64,000 bases of DNA from Euryodendron excelsum (taxonomy: Eukaryota > Streptophyta > Magnoliopsida > Ericales > Pentaphylacaceae). The notes beneath the pieces are model-generated. The model saw nothing but the letters and a program-made list of their open reading frames with translations. It searched no databases and was not told the DNA's origin. A program made the translations under genes and the position numbers. Below are positions 61,502 to 64,000 of this stretch, piece after piece (the first letter of the stretch is position 1; each line of letters opens with the position of its first letter). Where the stretch lies: positions 14,042,001-14,106,000 of the forward strand of contig CM065390.1 in NCBI GenBank assembly GCA_033060915.1, given 5' to 3'.

Positions 61502-62125
61502 TAGGAGTGGACATTGGTCGGGATGGACCTATACTAAATTTTTTTTTATCAGATTTAAAACCAAATACCAAATTTGCCTAAAATAAAAACTAAATTTTCA
61601 AGCCAGCCTATTTAATCTAAATTTTTTTAATAAATATTATTTATTTTAAAAATATTAAATAATAATTTTTTTAAGTATATAAATATATTATTTTATATAT
61701 TTATTCAAACAGAATTCTCAAGTCTCCTCATTAATATAACCAATTTAAAAAATTTCAAACTTTTAAATGATACGTAGGCTTGGACGGACCAAGCTGGACA
61801 TTGGGTTCGGGCCACCCCTAACTAGGGCTGGACACGAGACCTATGGCTTGCTCATCATTTATAGGGATGGAGATTTTTTTTTAGACCCGATTAATTTAAT
61901 GATGAGTTTAAGAATTGTGTTTAAAGTTTTGCAAAGCTTGAAATATATATAAAATAATATATTTTAATATTTTATTATATTATGTATTTTAATTTTATAT
62001 TATTTAAATTTATTTTTTAAAAAAATATTTATTAAAAATATTTTAAAGTTAATTAGATGAATTTGGTAATCATAATTTTAGGCTTAATGGGAAGTCTTTT
62101 TTTTGGTATAAGCCTCGTCCAACTC
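61502..62125. repeat. Head-to-head pair of hAT-like repeats
   Basis: 61502-61820 starts TAGGAGTGGAC and ends GGCCACCCCTA; immediately after, 61823 starts TAGGGCTGGAC. The two are related in inverted orientation: both share a TAATGA-GAG..AAGAATT..ATATATAAAATAATATATT block, which the element at 59920-60243 also has. Ends of the second copy are unclear. Confidence 0.5.
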
Positions 62126-62885
62126 GCTCGGCATGCTTAATGTACACTTTTAACAGAGGCAAAAGAAAGAGTAAGAACACGCGAAACTTCAAGCGCACTG
62201 AATAGTTTCTCTTTCGAGAAGTAGATCCTAATGGACATAGGGCCCACAAAGACGAATCGTAATCCCAGAGAAACAGATAACTTGTGACAATTTAAATTTT
62301 AAAGGGATGTGGGACCCACTCACACTAACTAATCGATGAGAATCATGTGCCTCAGAGAACTTTGTTCTTGATTTGACTCGTTGCACACTTGCAATGTCAT
62401 GCTCCTTTCACTGTCTTCACGACACTGACAGTCCGGAGTGCACAGTTGCCACACTGTACACGTGTCCTCAGGACTAGGATGTTCGTGGCACTCGACATCA
62501 CTTGATCACTGCTCAGAATCAGACACCATCCCCATATCTTCCCAAGTCAGCGCCTGAGCAGCTCCTGTGATCAGTGATAGACCACGCGCCAAAATCTACC
62601 ACTATATGCCGACTCGTGGCACTATGGCCAGTCTGATAGCGCTTAGATTATCAGCGCGCGTGAGTTTAAAATTTCCGTGAATTGCCAATTCCGCTTGCCT
62701 GCTTCGGAAAATTCAGACTTTAGCAACCTTCTGATTTATATCCCTAGAAAGCCCTTCAATGTCCATTAGATTTCCATTCTACACTTATATATGTATATGT
62801 ATGTATATTTGTTTCCAAGTCTAACAATGCCTCGCTAGTCACTTCTCTCTCTAGGGCTTGTCTCTCAGTGCGGAGTAACCGGCAA
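62126..62885 (+). promoter_or_regulatory. MTP11-like gene promoter and leader
   Basis: The sequence becomes less AT-rich here. A TATA-like CTTATATATGTATATG lies at about 62783-62798, followed by a CT-rich leader (62840-62868) before the ATG. No specific regulatory site is claimed. The gene diverges from HEXO1, whose start is about 10.9 kb away. Confidence 0.4.
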
Positions 62886-64000
62886 ATGATGGAACTGACG
62901 GCTCTCGACGGCGATCGGGACCGCTCGGAGGAGCAACTCCTCTTGTCGGAGGCAAACAATGGCGACCGGTCATGGCAGTTGAACTTCGACGGCTTCCAGT
63001 TTTCTGAGCGCAAAGAGAAGCCGCCTCGTGGCCTACATGATTGTCTTGGGGTTTTAGGTAATTTTCTTCAGTTTCTCTGCCTATTTTTCAAAGATTTTTG
63101 GTTAAAATACTGCTTAGTTTAATCAGTTTAGGTTCTTTATTTTGCTGCTTTTGTTCTTCAATCGTCACGGTGTCTTGAATAAGAAATATTCTGTGATGAC
63201 TAGAAATTTTCTTGTTCTCGCAATGCTTTTTCCTTTGAATCTCTTCGTTTCTGATTTTTTTTTTTCTCCATTTTCTGTGAATCAGGCTGTCCAAAAAAAT
63301 GTGTACCAGCTCTCTCTCTTTTTACCACTTCTGTGGTTACACATATATAAATATATATCAGTATATATTTTTAGGTATACATATGAAAAGGGGTTTCGAG
63401 CCTTTAGTTTTGGTCTGCCATGTACTTAATGCATTTGTTAATGGTTGCTTGAAAGGAACGTCGATCGCGTGAATTATATTAGCATTTCAAAGGCCATAGA
63501 ATAACGTTATACACTTCTCAGAGAGTACTGAAGGATGGAGGTGGTATTAGAGGAAAAGTTTCAATACGGTTGAAGGCTGTTGATTTTATTAGATGATGTG
63601 GGTACTTGATTGGAGTGTTGTAGATGGAAGCCTTATAGTTGCAGCCTGAAAAATGGAAGTTAATTTTCTCGATTGAAGGTAAATTGGCGTCTGTAAACTT
63701 TGAGTGGATTTGTTAGGAATCAAAAGTTTGGTACTGCTTCGAAGAAATTCATTCTTTGAGGCTGAAATTTGTTTATGTTTACACCCACCCTATGACTTTA
63801 TTTTTATTTGTGTTTGGTTTTCAGAGAAGCTTAGGGAAAAAATCCATTCCATAAGAACTGAATACTTAAATTAATTGAGCCAAACAATCGTATGAGGCTT
63901 AGATAAGCAGATTTCTTTTCTCTCATCTAAACCAAAATGATGGAAATATAGAGTTCAAAATATTTTTCATTTTATTTTTGCTCTGGTCTCTCAGCAACCT
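62886..64000 (+). CDS. MTP11: Manganese cation diffusion facilitator, MTP11-like (exon 1 only)
   Basis: First coding exon 62886-63057 encodes 57 residues plus one base, beginning MMELTALDGDRD. Its NGDRSWQLNFDGFQF and LHDCLGVLG motifs are the hallmark N-terminus of plant MTP8-11 group Mn-CDF transporters, closest in memory to MTP11, a Golgi/endosomal Mn2+/H+ antiporter for manganese tolerance. The exon ends at TTTTAG/GTAATT. The next exon, expected to begin near a PEDNVA-type motif, is not visible before 64000, so the rest (63058-64000) is intron 1. Membrane segments and DxxxD motifs lie beyond the window. An adjacent ATG at 62889 is an equally possible start. Confidence 0.85.

Noticed and set aside
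63900..64000. Exon 2 of the MTP11-like gene starting at TCTCAG near 63995
   Set aside because: The phase after exon 1 gives residues that do not match the expected PEDNVA start, and too few bases remain to judge.

Overview
This is nuclear DNA of a flowering plant, most likely a eudicot with expanded introns. The evidence is GT-AG introns of up to about 5 kb, plant-specific gene families, plant LINE and MITE debris, and AT-rich intergenic DNA. There is no operon structure, CRISPR array or other prokaryotic signal. I cannot name the species.

Layout. Positions 1-12631 (minus): an ABCB6/ABCB20-type full-size ABC transporter, ten exons, 3' end beyond the left edge; intron 1 holds a decayed LINE and intron 4 a MITE. 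14389-16300 (minus): 60S ribosomal protein L23A with a 5'-UTR intron, TATA box and site II promoter elements. 17730-22704 (minus): a GT14 beta-glucuronosyltransferase (GlcAT14-like), four exons. 27422-31617 (minus): MAP kinase phosphatase 1, two coding exons. 35794-51989 (minus): a beta-N-acetylhexosaminidase (HEXO1-like), fifteen exons across 16 kb, with introns full of MITE, LINE and tandem-repeat insertions. 62886 onward (plus): first exon of an MTP11-like manganese cation diffusion facilitator, running off the right edge.

These genes do not form one pathway; they are unrelated single-copy housekeeping genes. Their order ABCB6/20 - RPL23A - MKP1 - HEXO1 - MTP11 matches, from memory of locus numbers, two Arabidopsis segments that share an ancestral duplication: At2g39450-At2g39480 (MTP11, RPL23A, ABCB6) and At3g55260-At3g55320 (HEXO1, MKP1, RPL23A, ABCB20). 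The window looks like an unfractionated version of both. The GT14 gene is the extra member.

I rebuilt all exon structures by hand from splice sites, reading phase and family knowledge; every gene model keeps an open frame across its junctions. The rest is mostly small non-autonomous transposons, several with readable target-site duplications (9 bp MULE-like, 8 bp hAT-like, TAA PIF/Harbinger-like), a 31-bp retroinsertion with a 16-bp target duplication, simple repeats, a 47-nt poly(C) run and a perfect 24-bp palindrome. I found no convincing unknown protein-coding system. The most informative signals are the gene-order conservation and the datable transposon footprints.
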